Shown here piece by piece: positions 27,310-36,904 of a stretch of 64,000 nucleotides of DNA. The position numbers and the translations under genes are program-made. Below the pieces are notes generated by a model. That model saw nothing but the letters and a program-made list of their open reading frames with translations, did no database searches and was not told the DNA's origin. Origin of the DNA: an uncultured Dokdonia sp. Lineage in GTDB: Bacteria > Bacteroidota > Bacteroidia > Flavobacteriales > Flavobacteriaceae. How positions within the stretch are numbered: position 1 is the first letter of the stretch; the number at the start of each line of letters is the position of its first letter. Where the stretch lies: assembly GCA_938002835.1 (NCBI GenBank), contig CALKZS010000007.1, positions 20,061 to 84,060 of the forward strand, read 5' to 3'.

Positions 27310-29013
27310 ATGACGCAACGGTTTATATTTTTATTTTTTATACATATACAGTGCTGGAATATGCTAGCACAAAAAGATATCCCTAAAAATTATTTTGTAA
27401 ATCCACTAGACGGCTCGATGGTGGTTGCTGGTACTTTTGGTGAGTTACGTAGTAATCATTTTCATAGTGGTCTAGACCTTAAGACACAACAACGTCAAGG
27501 ACTTCCCGTATATGCGAGTGCTTCTGGAACAGTGAGTCGCATAAAGATCTCACATTATGGTTATGGAAAAGCTTTGTACGTTTTGCACCCTAACGGGTAT
27601 ACTACTGTATATGCACATTTACAAAAGTTTTCTCCTGAAATAGAAGCATATGTAAAAGCAGCGCAGTATAAGAAAGAGAAATTTGAAATAGAACTCTTCC
27701 CTAAAAGTGGTGTTCTTAGTATTAATCAAGGCGAAATACTAGCATATAGTGGAAATACAGGAAGTAGCGGCGGACCTCATTTACATTTTGAAATACGTGA
27801 TAGCAATGCTCGACCTATGAATCCTTTTCTTTTTGGACTTGCTGCTAAAGATACTAGAATACCTACTATTAATGAATTATATGCATACCCTTTAGATGAA
27901 GAAAGTGTTATAAATAAAAGCGGGAATCCTATTTCTTTACGACTTACTAAAAAACCCGATGGTTCATTTCAATCAGAAAGTATCAAAGCAAAAGGAGCAA
28001 TAGGTTTTTCTATCGGCACAATAGATCAACAAGACTTAGCAAATAACAAAAATGGTATCTATATTATTGAAACTAGTCTCAATGGAGAGACTAATTTTGA
28101 GCTTAAGATGGATAAATTTTCTTTTGCAGAAACACGTTACCTAAATCGAATGATAGACTATAAACTTCATAAAGAAAAACGAAAAAGGGTACAGAAATTA
28201 TTTATAGAAAAAAATAATCCATTGAGTATATATACTACTCATAAAGATAATGGTGTTATACATATAGAAGATAGTCTTTCGTATCAATATAAAATAGACG
28301 TAAAAGATTATGCAGGCAATACTGTAAAAATAAACATTCCTATTACTGGAAGTAGTGATAGTATACAGATACCTCGTGTCATCACAAAAACAGATGATTA
28401 TATATATAGTGATCAAGGATATAATTATAACGAGGGTCGATATGAAGTGTATATCCCTAAAAATGCTTTGTATGAAGATACTTATCTAGATATCAATGTA
28501 CAAGATGATAAACTCAACCTTCACAACAATACAATTCCAGTACATAAAAATATTATAATCTCTTATGATTTATCTAATTACAAAAAAAATGATAGAGATA
28601 AACTCTATTTAGGTAGATTGAACTGGAAAGATCAAGCATATTATAACAGCTCTCGTATAGTAGGTGATAAATTACAAATAAGCACTAGAATATTGGGCAC
28701 CTATGCACTTGCAAAAGATGCAACACCTCCTGTTATAACTCCTATAAATATTACTCCTAAAAAATGGATGTCTAAATATAGATATATCACATTAGAAATA
28801 GAAGATGAAGATAGCGGCATAAAAGGGTATAGAGCTACTGTAAATGGCAAATTCATATTGTTAGAATATGACCCCAAAACAAAAAAACTTACACACGATT
28901 TTAATGATGGTATTATAACAGATACCGAAAACTTATTTAAACTTATTGTGACAGATAATGTAGGAAATAACACTATTTTTGAAACCACATTTTTTAGAAA
29001 AAACTCACGTTGA
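27310..29013 (+). CDS. M23 family metallopeptidase, secreted
   Basis: 567 residues from the ATG. The frame also opens 21 bases earlier at TTG, but MTQRFIFLFFIHIQCWNMLAQ is the signal peptide. The LytM-type catalytic domain shows HFHSGLDL (zinc His and Asp) and, further on, SSGGPHLHFEIRD (HxH). These enzymes cut peptide cross-links of peptidoglycan. A beta-rich C-terminal half of some 350 residues follows, with Ig-like character (TPPVITPINITPKKW, DEDSGIKGYRATVNG), and may bind the wall or a partner. The stop overlaps by four bases the TTG start of the following TonB receptor, so the two are translationally linked. Confidence 0.88.
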   Translation: MTQRFIFLFFIHIQCWNMLAQKDIPKNYFVNPLDGSMVVAGTFGELRSNHFHSGLDLKTQQRQGLPVYASASGTVSRIKISHYGYGKALYVLHPNGYTTVYAHLQKFSPEIEAYVKAAQYKKEKFEIELFPKSGVLSINQGEILAYSGNTGSSGGPHLHFEIRDSNARPMNPFLFGLAAKDTRIPTINELYAYPLDEESVINKSGNPISLRLTKKPDGSFQSESIKAKGAIGFSIGTIDQQDLANNKNGIYIIETSLNGETNFELKMDKFSFAETRYLNRMIDYKLHKEKRKRVQKLFIEKNNPLSIYTTHKDNGVIHIEDSLSYQYKIDVKDYAGNTVKINIPITGSSDSIQIPRVITKTDDYIYSDQGYNYNEGRYEVYIPKNALYEDTYLDINVQDDKLNLHNNTIPVHKNIIISYDLSNYKKNDRDKLYLGRLNWKDQAYYNSSRIVGDKLQISTRILGTYALAKDATPPVITPINITPKKWMSKYRYITLEIEDEDSGIKGYRATVNGKFILLEYDPKTKKLTHDFNDGIITDTENLFKLIVTDNVGNNTIFETTFFRKNSR

Positions 29014-31478
29014 AAAACTACTATATAACCATAGCAATTATACTTTTTGCTTTTTTAAATCTACATTCTCAAACAGCTACCATACGTGGTATTGTTACAG
29101 ATGAAGACCAGTTACCACTGTCTAATGTTGTTGTAAGTTATAGTAGTAAAGGCACTACAACTAACAACAATGGCTTTTACATCATAAAAATTCCAGCAAA
29201 TCAAGAAGTTAATATAACATATACTCTCTTAGGGTTAAAAAAGATAACTCAAACTTTTAATGCTGCTCCTAACGTAGAGATAGAGTTTAACCCTATTCTT
29301 ACCTCAGATATCGAGCAACTAAGCACTGTTGTATTAAGTACTACTCCCCGAGAACGAATAGAAGGAATTATAACTTTATCACCAGAAGCTATTAGAAAAA
29401 TTCCTGGCGCAAATGCTGGTGTTGAAAATTTATTAAAATCACTCCCTGGAATTAGTAATAACAATGAACTAAGCTCCCAATATTCTGTGAGAGGAGGAAA
29501 CTTTGATGAAAACTTAGTGTACGTAAATGAAATCGAGGTTTATAGACCCTTTTTAGTACGTTCTGGACAACAGGAGGGATTGAGTTTTGTAAACAGCGAC
29601 CTTGTTCAAAATGTCTCTTTTAGTGCTGGTGGATTCCAGGCTAAATATGGAGATAAACTCTCATCTGTTTTAGATATTACATATAGACGACCTTCAGGTT
29701 TTGGAGCAAGTGTAGATGCTAGTCTATTGGGAGGAAGTATTTCTGTAGAAGGTATTTCAAAAAATGGAAGATTTACAGCCCTTAATGGTTTTAGATATAG
29801 AGATAATAGCTTGCTGGTAGATGCTAGACAAACTGAAACTAATTTTAGACCTCGATTCTTTGATGCGCAATCATTTTTAACCTACAAGTTTTCTGATAAA
29901 TTTCAATTAGATTTCCTAGGTAACATTGCTATAAACGATTATGACTTTACCCCTTTAACTAGGCAAACTAATTTTGGAACAGTGTCAGATCCTATTGCAC
30001 TTATTGTTAATTATGAAGGACAAGAGCAAGATAAGTATGAAACCTATTTTGGAGCACTCAAAGGAACATATACTCTTAATGAACATACTACTCTAAAGTT
30101 TTTAGGATCTACGTATCACACTCAAGAACAAGAATTCTTTGACATTTTAGCAAATTATGAATTAGGTACCCCTAACACAAACATAGGTGATGAAGATCTT
30201 GGTGAGGTAGAGTTTACCCAGGCAATAGGGTCTCAACTCACACACGCGCGTAATGAACTAGATGCACTTTTTGTAAACGCAGCTTTCAAAGGCACATATC
30301 TTAAAGATGAAACTCAAATAGACTGGGGTGTAAAATATACACACGAAGATATAAGAGATCGATTAGAAGAGTTTGAAATTATAGACTCTGCAGGTTTTTC
30401 TATAAGACCACCTCTGCCCGATTTTGTAAATCAGCAGCCATTTGAGCCATTTGATGCACCTTTAGAGCCTTTTACAAACATAAGAGCACGTAATAACGTT
30501 CAAATAAATAGAGTTTCTGCATATGCTCAATATAGTAAACGTGCAGATTGGGGAGATAACGAAGTATGGATTAACGCTGGTATAAGAGCTCAACAATGGA
30601 CAGTAAGTGGTGAAGATATAGAAAGCAATACACAAGCCGTTGTGAGCCCAAGAATACAATTAAGTTTAAAACCAGACTGGAAAAAAGATATGGTTTTTAG
30701 ACTCTCTGGTGGTATCTACCAACAACCGCCATTATATAGGGAGCTTAGAGACTCTTTAGGACAAGTACGTCCTGATGTTAAGGCTCAAAAATCTTTTCAT
30801 ATTGTAACAGGTCTTGATTGGAGTTTTAATATTTGGGAACGTCCTTTTAAACTTGTCTCTGAAGCATATTATAAAGGCTTAGACGATGTAAATCCATATA
30901 CTCTAGAAAATGTACGTATTAGATACAGAGCAACTAATAATGCAGTAGCTAGAGCCTATGGTATTGAAACCCGACTCAATGGCGAATTTGTTCCTGGCAC
31001 AGAAAGCTGGATAAGTTTAGGTGTTTTAAAAACAGAAGAAAATATAGATGATAGAGGTTATATACCTAGACCTACAGACCAACGTCTTAAAGTTGCTTTA
31101 TTATTTCAAGACTATGCACCTAGAATTCCTAGTTTAAAATTATATATAAATATGGTATATCAAACAGGATTACCTGGTGGTTCTCCTAGTTTTGCAGATC
31201 CTTATGATTTTGAAACATTACCTAGACTTCCAGATTATTTTAGAGCAGATATGGGAGTAAACTATGTATTTACAGATGCTTCAAAACCTTTTGAAAAAGG
31301 ACACTGGCTTCATAACTTTAAGGAACTCACTGCAGGATTTGAGATCTATAATATTTTTGACAGACTTAACTCTATTACAAACACTTTTGTAAGAGATGCA
31401 AGTACACAACAACAATTTGCAATCCCAAATTTCTTAACCCCTAGAGTATTTAATATAAGATTATCGGCAAAGTTTTAA
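29010..31478 (+). CDS. TonB-dependent receptor, carboxypeptidase-like N-domain
   Basis: 822 residues starting with TTG inside the previous stop (TTGA). Signal peptide KNYYITIAIILFAFLNLHSQ. The CarboxypepD_reg-like domain runs from ATIRGIVTDEDQLPLSNVVV to about residue 95. The plug contains GVENLLKSLPGISNNNELSS, YSVRGGNFDENLVYVNEIEV and FQAKYGDKLSSVLDITYRRP. The barrel ends in Phe (RLSAKF). The linked M23 peptidase suggests a role in outer-membrane biogenesis or wall access, beyond simple nutrient uptake (inference). The stop is 1 bp from the convergent cysteine desulfurase stop. Confidence 0.9.
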   Translation: MKNYYITIAIILFAFLNLHSQTATIRGIVTDEDQLPLSNVVVSYSSKGTTTNNNGFYIIKIPANQEVNITYTLLGLKKITQTFNAAPNVEIEFNPILTSDIEQLSTVVLSTTPRERIEGIITLSPEAIRKIPGANAGVENLLKSLPGISNNNELSSQYSVRGGNFDENLVYVNEIEVYRPFLVRSGQQEGLSFVNSDLVQNVSFSAGGFQAKYGDKLSSVLDITYRRPSGFGASVDASLLGGSISVEGISKNGRFTALNGFRYRDNSLLVDARQTETNFRPRFFDAQSFLTYKFSDKFQLDFLGNIAINDYDFTPLTRQTNFGTVSDPIALIVNYEGQEQDKYETYFGALKGTYTLNEHTTLKFLGSTYHTQEQEFFDILANYELGTPNTNIGDEDLGEVEFTQAIGSQLTHARNELDALFVNAAFKGTYLKDETQIDWGVKYTHEDIRDRLEEFEIIDSAGFSIRPPLPDFVNQQPFEPFDAPLEPFTNIRARNNVQINRVSAYAQYSKRADWGDNEVWINAGIRAQQWTVSGEDIESNTQAVVSPRIQLSLKPDWKKDMVFRLSGGIYQQPPLYRELRDSLGQVRPDVKAQKSFHIVTGLDWSFNIWERPFKLVSEAYYKGLDDVNPYTLENVRIRYRATNNAVARAYGIETRLNGEFVPGTESWISLGVLKTEENIDDRGYIPRPTDQRLKVALLFQDYAPRIPSLKLYINMVYQTGLPGGSPSFADPYDFETLPRLPDYFRADMGVNYVFTDASKPFEKGHWLHNFKELTAGFEIYNIFDRLNSITNTFVRDASTQQQFAIPNFLTPRVFNIRLSAKF

Positions 31479-31479
31479 T

Positions 31480-32637
31480 TTAAGCTGGTACTGATATTAA
31501 AAACTCTTTAAGAATACTTATAACATAGTCTACTTCTTCTTTTGTATTGTATTTTGAAAAAGAAAAACGAACATTAGGTTTAACAATGTCTTCTTCAGAA
31601 AGCACTTCTTGTAACACGTGAGAGCCTCTATCACTACCACTCTGGCAAGCACTTCCTTTTGAACAAGCGATCCCTTTCATATCAAGTTGAAACAATAAAA
31701 GCATAGCCTTATCTATAGCAACTGGTAAACATATATTTAATAAAGTATATGTGCTTTTATCGGGTTTACTACAATTACCATTAAGTTTTATTTCTGGTAT
31801 TTCTTTTTTTATTTGAGATATAAAATACTCCTTAATATCCAGCACATATGCTCGTTCTTCATCAAGGTTTTTGTATGCATATTCTAGTGCTGTTTCTAAA
31901 CCTACTATGTTATGTACACTTTCTGTACCAGCACGAAGGCCTCTTTCTTGAGCACCTCCAAAAATTTGAGGTTTAAGACCACTATTCTTTCTTACAAAGG
32001 CAAAGCCCACTCCTTTTGGTCCGTGAAATTTATGACCCGCAGCAGCTATAAAATCTACAGGAATGTTTTGAAGATCTACTTCAAAATGACCTATACTTTG
32101 TACCATATCTGAATGCACAAGAGCACCATAAGATTTACAAAGCGTTGCAATAGACTTAATGTCTATCATATTCCCTATCTCATTATTAACGTGCATTAAG
32201 GTAACAAGCGTTTTTAAATCACTGTCTTTTAATAAACTTTCTAGAGCCTTTTCATCTGGTGTACCGCATTTTTTTAGTGGTACATATTCTATTAAGATAT
32301 TGTAAGTCTTTGCAGCCTCTTGAGATGCATATAATACTGCGTGATGCTCTATTCGAGAAGTAATAATACGTTGTACACCTAGATCTCGAACAGCACTTTG
32401 TATGACAAGGTTATCTGCCTCAGTACCTCCAGATGTAAAGATAATTTCCCCGGCAGATACATTCAAAATACGCGCTACAGTTTTTCGAGCACGCTCTATA
32501 TGACTCTTTGCTGTTCTTCCCACTGCGTGTGTAGAAGATGGATTGCCTGGCACCTCTCTAAGTACTTCCATCATTCGATCTACAACTTCTTCTCTAACCT
32601 GCGTAGTAGCTGCATTGTCAAAATAAACGTTAGTCAT
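31480..32637 (-). CDS. Cysteine desulfurase (NifS/IscS type)
   Basis: PLP enzyme that takes sulfur from cysteine for Fe-S cluster and thio-cofactor assembly. I start it at the methionine of MTNVYFDNAATTQV, giving 385 residues. The frame is open 63 bases further upstream, but that stretch is not family-like. Motifs: YFDNAATT, NPSSTHAVGR, FTSGGTEADN, the PLP-lysine AAAGHKFHGPKG, and the active-site loop GSACQSGSDRGSHVL carrying the catalytic Cys. The loop is long, as in IscS/NifS and unlike SufS. No isc or suf partner is adjacent. Confidence 0.92.
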   Translation of the reverse strand: MTNVYFDNAATTQVREEVVDRMMEVLREVPGNPSSTHAVGRTAKSHIERARKTVARILNVSAGEIIFTSGGTEADNLVIQSAVRDLGVQRIITSRIEHHAVLYASQEAAKTYNILIEYVPLKKCGTPDEKALESLLKDSDLKTLVTLMHVNNEIGNMIDIKSIATLCKSYGALVHSDMVQSIGHFEVDLQNIPVDFIAAAGHKFHGPKGVGFAFVRKNSGLKPQIFGGAQERGLRAGTESVHNIVGLETALEYAYKNLDEERAYVLDIKEYFISQIKKEIPEIKLNGNCSKPDKSTYTLLNICLPVAIDKAMLLLFQLDMKGIACSKGSACQSGSDRGSHVLQEVLSEEDIVKPNVRFSFSKYNTKEEVDYVISILKEFLISVPA

Positions 32638-32785
32638 ACAAAATATTTTTATGCATTTTGATGTAAAAGTAGCTAAAATTAATATACCTAAACCTAGCAA
32701 TACAATAGACTAATAAACGTTTGACAGTAAAGTAAGTCTATACAGTGTCATATATTTTACGAATTGTTTTTGAGAAAATAATAAC

Positions 32786-32799
32786 GCTTTCGCGAAAGC
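32786..32799. repeat. Dispersed palindrome between cysteine desulfurase and a lipoprotein gene, exact core
   Basis: ACGC...GCGT extends symmetry to 18 bp. A -7-like TATTTTTG lies at 32820-32827, so the right arm occupies the -33 region for the lipoprotein gene. The upstream ORF extension that reads through it as TLSRKRT is likely not translated. Confidence 0.95.
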
Positions 32800-32846
32800 G
32801 TACTTACAAACATTTCTATTATTTTTGTTTTAATACTTTTATGTCT

Positions 32847-33821
32847 ATGAAAAAGATTTTTGCATTTTTTATTTTAATAGCTATAGGTTTATGTAGTTGT
32901 GATGATGGTGATTTTATTGTGACTGAATTTGACTTTGACGATGCTACGCTAAATTCGTGTAGCGATTTTGAAGATGATAATGAATACGTCTTCTTTTTGA
33001 TAAATGATCAAAATGAAGCACTTGCCTTAAATTTTTCTACTACTATAGACATATTAGAAGAACCTTCTTTAGAGGAAGATGAAGAGGTATATATGATTGC
33101 GTTATCAGGAGATGATAGTGTAGTATATCGTAAATTTGACGAAAGTGTTACTAGCGATTATTTCTGTACAGCGATACCTCCTACTTCGCCTAATGTAATA
33201 GAAGAACTCACAAGCATAGATGCAAACGTTAGGATTCGCACAAACGGTACTTTTATGGATAATGATGGTATCCCATCAGAATTAGAAGATCCTGATAATT
33301 TTGATACTGGTGATTTTAGTGTAATGTTAGATACAGACGGTGATTTAATTCCTGATATTGTAGATGAAGATGATGATGGAGATAATGTACTTACAGCATT
33401 TGAAGGTGTCGTTTTTATTGAAGATGAAGACGGCCAAATAATAGATATAGATGTTGTAAATTCCAGAGACACAGATGGTGATGGCATTCTTGATTACTTA
33501 GATACTGATGATGATGGCGATGGTATCTTAACAATAAATGAAGATCCAGATAGAGATTTAGATCCTTTTAATAATGTCTCTGATGACACACAACCTAATC
33601 AAGACTATCTAAACCCTGCGATTAGTATAGATCACGAGATTATGGAATTTAGAGAGCATTCTTACGTTTTTACAAACATCACAGTTACTATAAGTATTCA
33701 AGATCTTATCTTTAGAGATGAAAATGGTGAGCAAGAAACTAGAATATCGAGTTCACAATCGCTAGGGACTTATAGTGCCCCTGAAGTAGATATAACTAAT
33801 ACCCCTCTCTTTATCAATTAA
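32847..33821 (+). CDS. Lipoprotein with acidic, calcium-type DxDGDG repeats
   Basis: 324 residues from MKKIFAFFILIAIGLCSCDD (lipobox CSC; an ATG 6 bases earlier is equally possible). The frame extends to 32745, but a promoter-like -7 box (32820-32827) and a palindrome lie in that part. The first half is acidic with four or more Cys. The centre has DTDGDLIPDIVDEDDDGDNV and DTDGDGILDYLDTDDDGDGI, which match thrombospondin type 3-like calcium-binding repeats common in outer-membrane and surface proteins of Bacteroidota. The C-terminal part is beta-rich. Function unknown; a calcium-stabilised surface protein is the best guess. Confidence 0.78.
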   Translation: MKKIFAFFILIAIGLCSCDDGDFIVTEFDFDDATLNSCSDFEDDNEYVFFLINDQNEALALNFSTTIDILEEPSLEEDEEVYMIALSGDDSVVYRKFDESVTSDYFCTAIPPTSPNVIEELTSIDANVRIRTNGTFMDNDGIPSELEDPDNFDTGDFSVMLDTDGDLIPDIVDEDDDGDNVLTAFEGVVFIEDEDGQIIDIDVVNSRDTDGDGILDYLDTDDDGDGILTINEDPDRDLDPFNNVSDDTQPNQDYLNPAISIDHEIMEFREHSYVFTNITVTISIQDLIFRDENGEQETRISSSQSLGTYSAPEVDITNTPLFIN

Positions 33822-33831
33822 AATAGAGGCA

Positions 33832-34380
33832 TCAATTTATAGAAGTATTTTGGTAGATATAGACTTCGGTAGCGCCTGCGCCATATTTTTTAAAATTTGC
33901 GTCATAAAATCTAACACCGTCATAACGTCTCAATAATGTGTAAAGTTCTTCACGCAATACACCTTGTCCTACTCCGTGAATAAATACCATTTTAGAGATT
34001 CGTTTCTTAATGGCAAATTCTAACTGACCTCTTGCGGTATCTAATTGAATGTTAAGCATCTCATAGTTAGATAGCCTACCACTGCGCTCCACAAGTTTAT
34101 GGATATGTAAATCTACTTCCATTGTGGGAGCAGATCGTTGTTTTCGCTGGATTTTTTGAGATATTTTCTTTTTTTTCTCTTCTTTTTCTTTAATAATAGA
34201 AAGAGGTACTTCTATCATTTGTATATCTATAGATCTTTTATCTAAAACAATTAATTCATTAGAAATATACACTACAGAAAAACCATCTTGATCTTCTACA
34301 ACTATCTCATCGCCATTAATAGCAATTACTATTCCTTCAAAATCATCATCTAAAGCTTGAACTTTATCTCCAATATTCAT
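33832..34380 (-). CDS. Smr domain protein (MutS2-like C-terminal domain)
   Basis: 182 residues. The N-terminal 60 residues form a small beta domain (NIGDKVQALDDDFEGIVIAI, SH3-like). A Lys/Glu-rich linker (KEKEEKKKKISQKIQRKQRS) follows, then an Smr domain with EVDLHIHKL, MVFIHGVGQGVLREELYTLL and GATEVYIYQ. HGxGxGxLR is the Smr nuclease motif and LHIH replaces the usual LDLHG. Such stand-alone Smr proteins may nick DNA or cut RNA. The convergent lipoprotein gene ends 10 bp away, and upstream there is a regulatory region shared with the T9SS gene. Confidence 0.85.
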   Translation of the reverse strand: MNIGDKVQALDDDFEGIVIAINGDEIVVEDQDGFSVVYISNELIVLDKRSIDIQMIEVPLSIIKEKEEKKKKISQKIQRKQRSAPTMEVDLHIHKLVERSGRLSNYEMLNIQLDTARGQLEFAIKKRISKMVFIHGVGQGVLREELYTLLRRYDGVRFYDANFKKYGAGATEVYIYQNTSIN

Positions 34381-34402
34381 ATTATATACTCAAATAAGCG
34401 TT

Positions 34403-34436
34403 TTTTATCGGTAAAAATTGTATTTTATCGATAAAA
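34403..34436. promoter_or_regulatory. Operator-like pair TTTTATCGRTAAAA
   Basis: TTTTATCGGTAAAA at 34403-34416 and the perfect palindrome TTTTATCGATAAAA at 34423-34436. Centres are 20 bp apart, about two DNA turns, as for a regulator that binds two sites cooperatively. They sit in the 141-bp divergent gap between the Smr gene and the T9SS gene. Confidence 0.5.
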
Positions 34437-34472
34437 TTATTGTAAATTTACTAAGTATTTATAACATACTTA

Positions 34473-34497
34473 AATTTACGGTAAGTTACCTTAAATT
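34473..34497. promoter_or_regulatory. Inverted repeat AATTTA-GGTAA-TTACC-TAAATT
   Basis: A 25-bp near-perfect inverted repeat centred on GGTAAGTTACC (34480-34490), 25 bp before the T9SS gene start. It may be an operator or leader hairpin. Confidence 0.4.
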
Positions 34498-34521
34498 GCG
34501 TTTTGCCTTAATAAAGTTATT

Positions 34522-36594
34522 ATGAAAAAAATTATACTATTAAGTTTTCTAACAATGGGATTTTTTGCCAATGCACAACTATACGTACAGCCTACTAGCA
34601 CTAATGATCCATCATATATTTATGTAAATGACACTTTTATTTATGTAGAGCAAGATGTCGAGTTAGAAACCAACAGAACATTAGCCGTAGCAGCAGATAG
34701 TGAGACACCTAACATTCTTTTAAGAAGAGGGGCACAATTATTACAAGGTGAAGGTACAGATCAAGACAATAAAGGAACAGGTGAAATATCTGTGTTCCAA
34801 GAAGGAACTGTAAATAATTTTGATTATAACTTTTGGGCATCACCAGTAGGAGCTTCAAGAGTTGAAGGAAGTGGTGTTACTGGTGGTGCAAGAGCAAATG
34901 GTAATTCTGTCTTTACATTTCAAAACAATGAAACAGACAATGTTATTTTTACTCCTACCAGTGTTACTGGAGCTGCAGTTCCTACTATAAATAATGGATT
35001 AAATGGTACCAGTGCTGCAGGTGATTTATCTATTGCACACTTTTGGCTATTTGGATTTAACTCTTCTACGCTAGGATATGCAGATTGGGATCAAATAGGA
35101 AATACAGGAAGTTTAGATGCTGGATTTGGTTTTACTATGAAGGGAGTTTCTGGTACAGATGCCACTACTGCAGGAGAAGCTACTCCAAATAACGGCGGGA
35201 ATGGACAACGATATGACTTTAGAGGAAGACCTAATAATGGTAACATTACTGGAATTACAGTAGCCGAAGAGGCAAGTGTACTTGTAGGTAATCCTTATCC
35301 ATCTGCTATGGATCTTTCATACTTTTTGATAGAGAACTCTGCAGATACAGATGGAGAGGTAGTTACTTACCCAATAGGTCCTGATGCAACAAATGTTTCT
35401 ATTACAAGAAGAAGAGTAACTAGTGGTATTGCATACTTTTGGGATAGTGATCCTTCAGTAAATTCTCATTTTATAGAAGAATATTCTGGTGGTTATGGAA
35501 CGTTCTCACCTTTAGGATCACCACTTAATAGTGGTATTTATACTCCAGCTCCATTTCAGAATTATGATGAATTAGGTGAAGCTATAGCAGGATCTACAGG
35601 AACGGGAGGTAATTATGAAAGACGTTTTTCACCTGTAGGACAAGGTTTCTTTATGCTTGGTATAGATACTAATCAAGGAACAGACCAAATAACTTTTAGT
35701 AATAGACATAGAGTTTATGTACCAGAAGGAGCAGCAAATAATTCTCAATTTAGAAACTCTCAAAACAATGATCCTGTCCCAGGAATAGGTGTTCAGACGT
35801 ATTATCCAGATGTTACAAATATGTCTCAACCCAGTGTTGTATATCTTGCTGTAGGAGTTAATGATCTTTATACTAGACAACTTGCTATTGGATTAATGGA
35901 CTGGGCAACAGAAGAATTTGATATAGCCATAGATGCCCCCATAAATGGAGCGCTAGGAACAGATGCTGCTTTTAAAACTGAGTATACAGAAAATATTGCC
36001 TCTCTTGGGAATGTAATTGCTGGAGTGCCAAAAGATGAGTATCAATGGCTCCCTATGAACATTCAAGCAGATACAAGTTCTGAACTAAGATTTAAAGTAA
36101 TAAAGACTGTAGAATTTGAATATGATACCGTATACTTAGTAGATGCTTTAACAGCTACTTATTATGATATATACAATGACGAAGCAACTCTTCAATTAGA
36201 AGAAGGAATGTATAAAGATCGTTTTTATGTTAGATTTACTACTCAAACAGCTCCTCCACAAGAAGAAGAAACAGAAGACCAGACTGTAGAAGAAGAAGTT
36301 GAAGATATTAGTATTGATACAGGAGACACTTTAATTGAAGATACTTTCCAATCTTTTACAGTTTTTCAAAATAACACTCTTGGACAATTAGAGATATATA
36401 ACCCAGAAAATGTTGCTGTAAAAAACGTATCTATGTTTGACTTAGCAGGAAAGCAACTATTTAATGAAAGAAACTTAGGTAATGAAAATGAATTTATTTT
36501 TTCTACCAATAATATAGCTACTGGTGTGTATATTGTACAATTCACTACAAATGATAACCTTAAAAAAGGTTATAAAGTTAGTGTTTCAAACTAA
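34522..36594 (+). CDS. Secreted protein with type IX sorting domain (type A)
   Basis: 690 residues. Signal peptide MKKIILLSFLTMGFFANAQ. The body is Thr/Gly/Asn-rich and beta-strand dominated, with stretches like FNYDYNFWASPVGA-type (VNNFDYNFWASPVGASRVEG) seen in flavobacterial surface proteins that process no known substrate. An acidic linker (EEETEDQTVEEEVEDISID) precedes the C-terminal 85-residue type A sorting signal: NVSMFDLAGKQLFNERNLGN and then ATGVYIVQFTT, closing KKGYKVSVSN. This domain directs export by the type IX system and is removed at the surface. It has its own complex upstream region and is followed by a DUF2752 gene 8 bp away. Confidence 0.87.
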   Translation: MKKIILLSFLTMGFFANAQLYVQPTSTNDPSYIYVNDTFIYVEQDVELETNRTLAVAADSETPNILLRRGAQLLQGEGTDQDNKGTGEISVFQEGTVNNFDYNFWASPVGASRVEGSGVTGGARANGNSVFTFQNNETDNVIFTPTSVTGAAVPTINNGLNGTSAAGDLSIAHFWLFGFNSSTLGYADWDQIGNTGSLDAGFGFTMKGVSGTDATTAGEATPNNGGNGQRYDFRGRPNNGNITGITVAEEASVLVGNPYPSAMDLSYFLIENSADTDGEVVTYPIGPDATNVSITRRRVTSGIAYFWDSDPSVNSHFIEEYSGGYGTFSPLGSPLNSGIYTPAPFQNYDELGEAIAGSTGTGGNYERRFSPVGQGFFMLGIDTNQGTDQITFSNRHRVYVPEGAANNSQFRNSQNNDPVPGIGVQTYYPDVTNMSQPSVVYLAVGVNDLYTRQLAIGLMDWATEEFDIAIDAPINGALGTDAAFKTEYTENIASLGNVIAGVPKDEYQWLPMNIQADTSSELRFKVIKTVEFEYDTVYLVDALTATYYDIYNDEATLQLEEGMYKDRFYVRFTTQTAPPQEEETEDQTVEEEVEDISIDTGDTLIEDTFQSFTVFQNNTLGQLEIYNPENVAVKNVSMFDLAGKQLFNERNLGNENEFIFSTNNIATGVYIVQFTTNDNLKKGYKVSVSN

Positions 36595-36602
36595 AGTACG
36601 CT

Positions 36603-36881
36603 ATGGAAGAATATATGCTACCCTGTCTAAATAGAAAATATTTAGGCTTTGAATGTATGGGGTGTGGTATACAAAGATCTATCTCTTTATTTTTAAAAGG
36701 AGAATTTGTTGATGCATTTTATATGTATCCAGGACTTTATCCCTTAATGTTTTTAATGGTAGTTATATTAGCAAATCAGTTTATTAGTTTTAAATATGCT
36801 AATAAAAGTATTGTTTTTTTTGCTATCTTGACCGTCGCTACAATCATTATTAGCTACACTATAAAAATGACAACTCATTAA
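36603..36881 (+). CDS. DUF2752 membrane protein
   Basis: 92 residues. MEEYMLPCLNRKYLGFECMGCGIQRSISLF carries the C-x-G-C-G-x-Q-R motif that defines DUF2752 (CPGCGxxRA type). Two membrane segments follow (about 44-62 and 68-87). Function unknown. It lies 8 bp after the T9SS gene and 23 bp before the CCC-motif gene, a neighbour order I believe is common in flavobacteria. Confidence 0.82.
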   Translation: MEEYMLPCLNRKYLGFECMGCGIQRSISLFLKGEFVDAFYMYPGLYPLMFLMVVILANQFISFKYANKSIVFFAILTVATIIISYTIKMTTH

Positions 36882-36904
36882 CTAAACTATTTTATTTATT
36901 TATT

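Noticed and set aside
32745-32846. Long N-terminal extension of the calcium-type lipoprotein, reading the palindrome as TLSRKRT
   Set aside because: The real signal peptide begins at 32841 or 32847, just after a -7-like box; the extension would bury it.
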